From the NCBI RefSeq assembly GCF_003333265.1, contig NZ_QOLB01000127.1, forward strand, positions 1 to 61,429: a stretch of 61,429 nt of DNA. The letters are read 5' to 3'. Numbering within the stretch: the stretch's first letter is position 1; every line of letters starts with the position of its first letter. The DNA comes from Candidatus Halocynthiibacter alkanivorans. GTDB lineage: Bacteria; Pseudomonadota; Alphaproteobacteria; Rhodobacterales; Rhodobacteraceae. Under the pieces are notes generated by a model. That model was not told the origin of the DNA and made no database searches. It was given only the letters and a program-made list of their open reading frames with translations. Of the stretch, positions 61,144 through 61,429 are shown piece by piece. Both the position numbers and the translations under genes were made by a program.

Positions 61144-61429
61144 CCCTGTGTCTGTCACGCACCGCGGTCCGTGACCCGTGACCCGTCGGGCCTGCGTGCT
61201 GTCCAGATGAATGGCTAGTTGTGGCGCATATCCGGAACCGCTGCTGACCAGCGCATGCCCAGTCACTGACACAGACACCGACACCGACACCGACACCGAC
61301 AGTCACAATTAAACACGAACCGGGCCAGCCCACGTACCCCAGCCCGACCATGCTCCCCTCCCCCACTGCCACGCTGCACATGTGGCACGTCCGCAACTAC
61401 ACCCTCGGCCCTGTTATTTCCCGCTACCA
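61144..61429. other. Right-end region without a supported gene
   Basis: After bpt the DNA contains short direct repeats: CCGTGACCCGTGACCCGT near 61170, then the hexamer array described separately. No open frame here has a ribosome site and family resemblance, and no terminator hairpin with a T-run is seen. Any gene beyond 61429 is out of view. Confidence 0.5.
61268..61309. repeat. Hexamer tandem repeat (GACACC)n
   Basis: GACACA is followed by five perfect GACACC units and GACAGT. It is flanked by AGTCACT and AGTCAC, which keeps the GACxxx pattern. On the minus strand it would encode a Val-Gly/Ser-Val run in any open frame, which is not evidence of coding. Slippage could make copy number variable. 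Confidence 0.85.

Noticed and set aside
60649-61296. Minus-strand open frame with a Val-Ser repeat start
   Set aside because: It begins in the hexamer repeat and continues antisense to bpt; no homology.

Overview
The window is a GC-rich, densely packed stretch of chromosome from an alphaproteobacterium, most likely Rhodobacterales (Roseobacter/Rhodobacter group). The evidence is gene content and order: 5-aminolevulinate synthase hemA with the alphaproteobacterial GTG start, Entner-Doudoroff edd-eda, a DksA lacking most zinc cysteines, DUF455, DUF924, DUF2852, DUF2927 and DUF6778 proteins, an RNA methyltransferase/PIN pair of the Rhodobacter RSP_2647/RSP_2648 type, and a GAAC-N7-GAAC LexA box in front of uvrA. 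Nearly everything is core housekeeping. I see no phage, transposase, CRISPR array or rRNA.

Layout. 1-8.5 kb: 3' part of serS, SOS-controlled uvrA, cytochrome b561, lpdA, DUF924, an MFS transporter. 8.6-16.4 kb: AsmA-like protein coupled to queA; bcp overlapping a DUF455 ferritin-like gene; an M23 endopeptidase overlapping a bactofilin. 16.4-24.7 kb: DUF2189 membrane protein, prfB, PBP1A (mrcA), a methyltransferase, AmiC-type amidase, aminotransferase. 24.7-25.1 kb: intergenic region with a 19-bp-period degenerate tandem repeat. 25.1-31.6 kb: DsbA-like protein, ispG-rodZ, hemA, M20 dipeptidase. 31.7-35.8 kb: an AT-richer orphan membrane gene, three identical tRNA-Asp genes, then two [tRNA-Val + histidine phosphatase] units and a HU protein with a long disordered extension. 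35.9-44.3 kb: lon with a sigma-32-like promoter, tgt, two Fe-S assembly genes, HD hydrolase, tpiA, flavin monooxygenase, dksA. 44.4-49.8 kb: a tight seven-gene MoxR/VWA operon with envelope proteins. 49.8-61.1 kb: PIN + RNA methyltransferase, DUF6778 lipoprotein, small proteins, edd-eda, glnE, ybaK, DUF2852, RDD, and the N-end-rule aminoacyltransferase.

How the genes work together. Cell-wall growth and shape is a recurring theme: mrcA, amidase, M23 endopeptidase plus bactofilin, RodZ. Central carbon metabolism is represented by lpdA, tpiA and edd-eda. The edd promoter carries a perfect LacI-type palindrome between its -35 and -10 boxes, and lpdA has a different dyad in the same position. Queuosine synthesis is represented by queA and tgt, and protein quality control by lon and the aminoacyltransferase. 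The most system-like stretch of unclear purpose is the MoxR-DUF2927-VWA-DedA-M48 operon. The least explained DNA consists of the 19-bp tandem repeat, a two-copy palindromic repeat family, a separate GCGTT palindrome, and a spacer of about 420 bp inside the duplicated tRNA-Val/phosphatase block.
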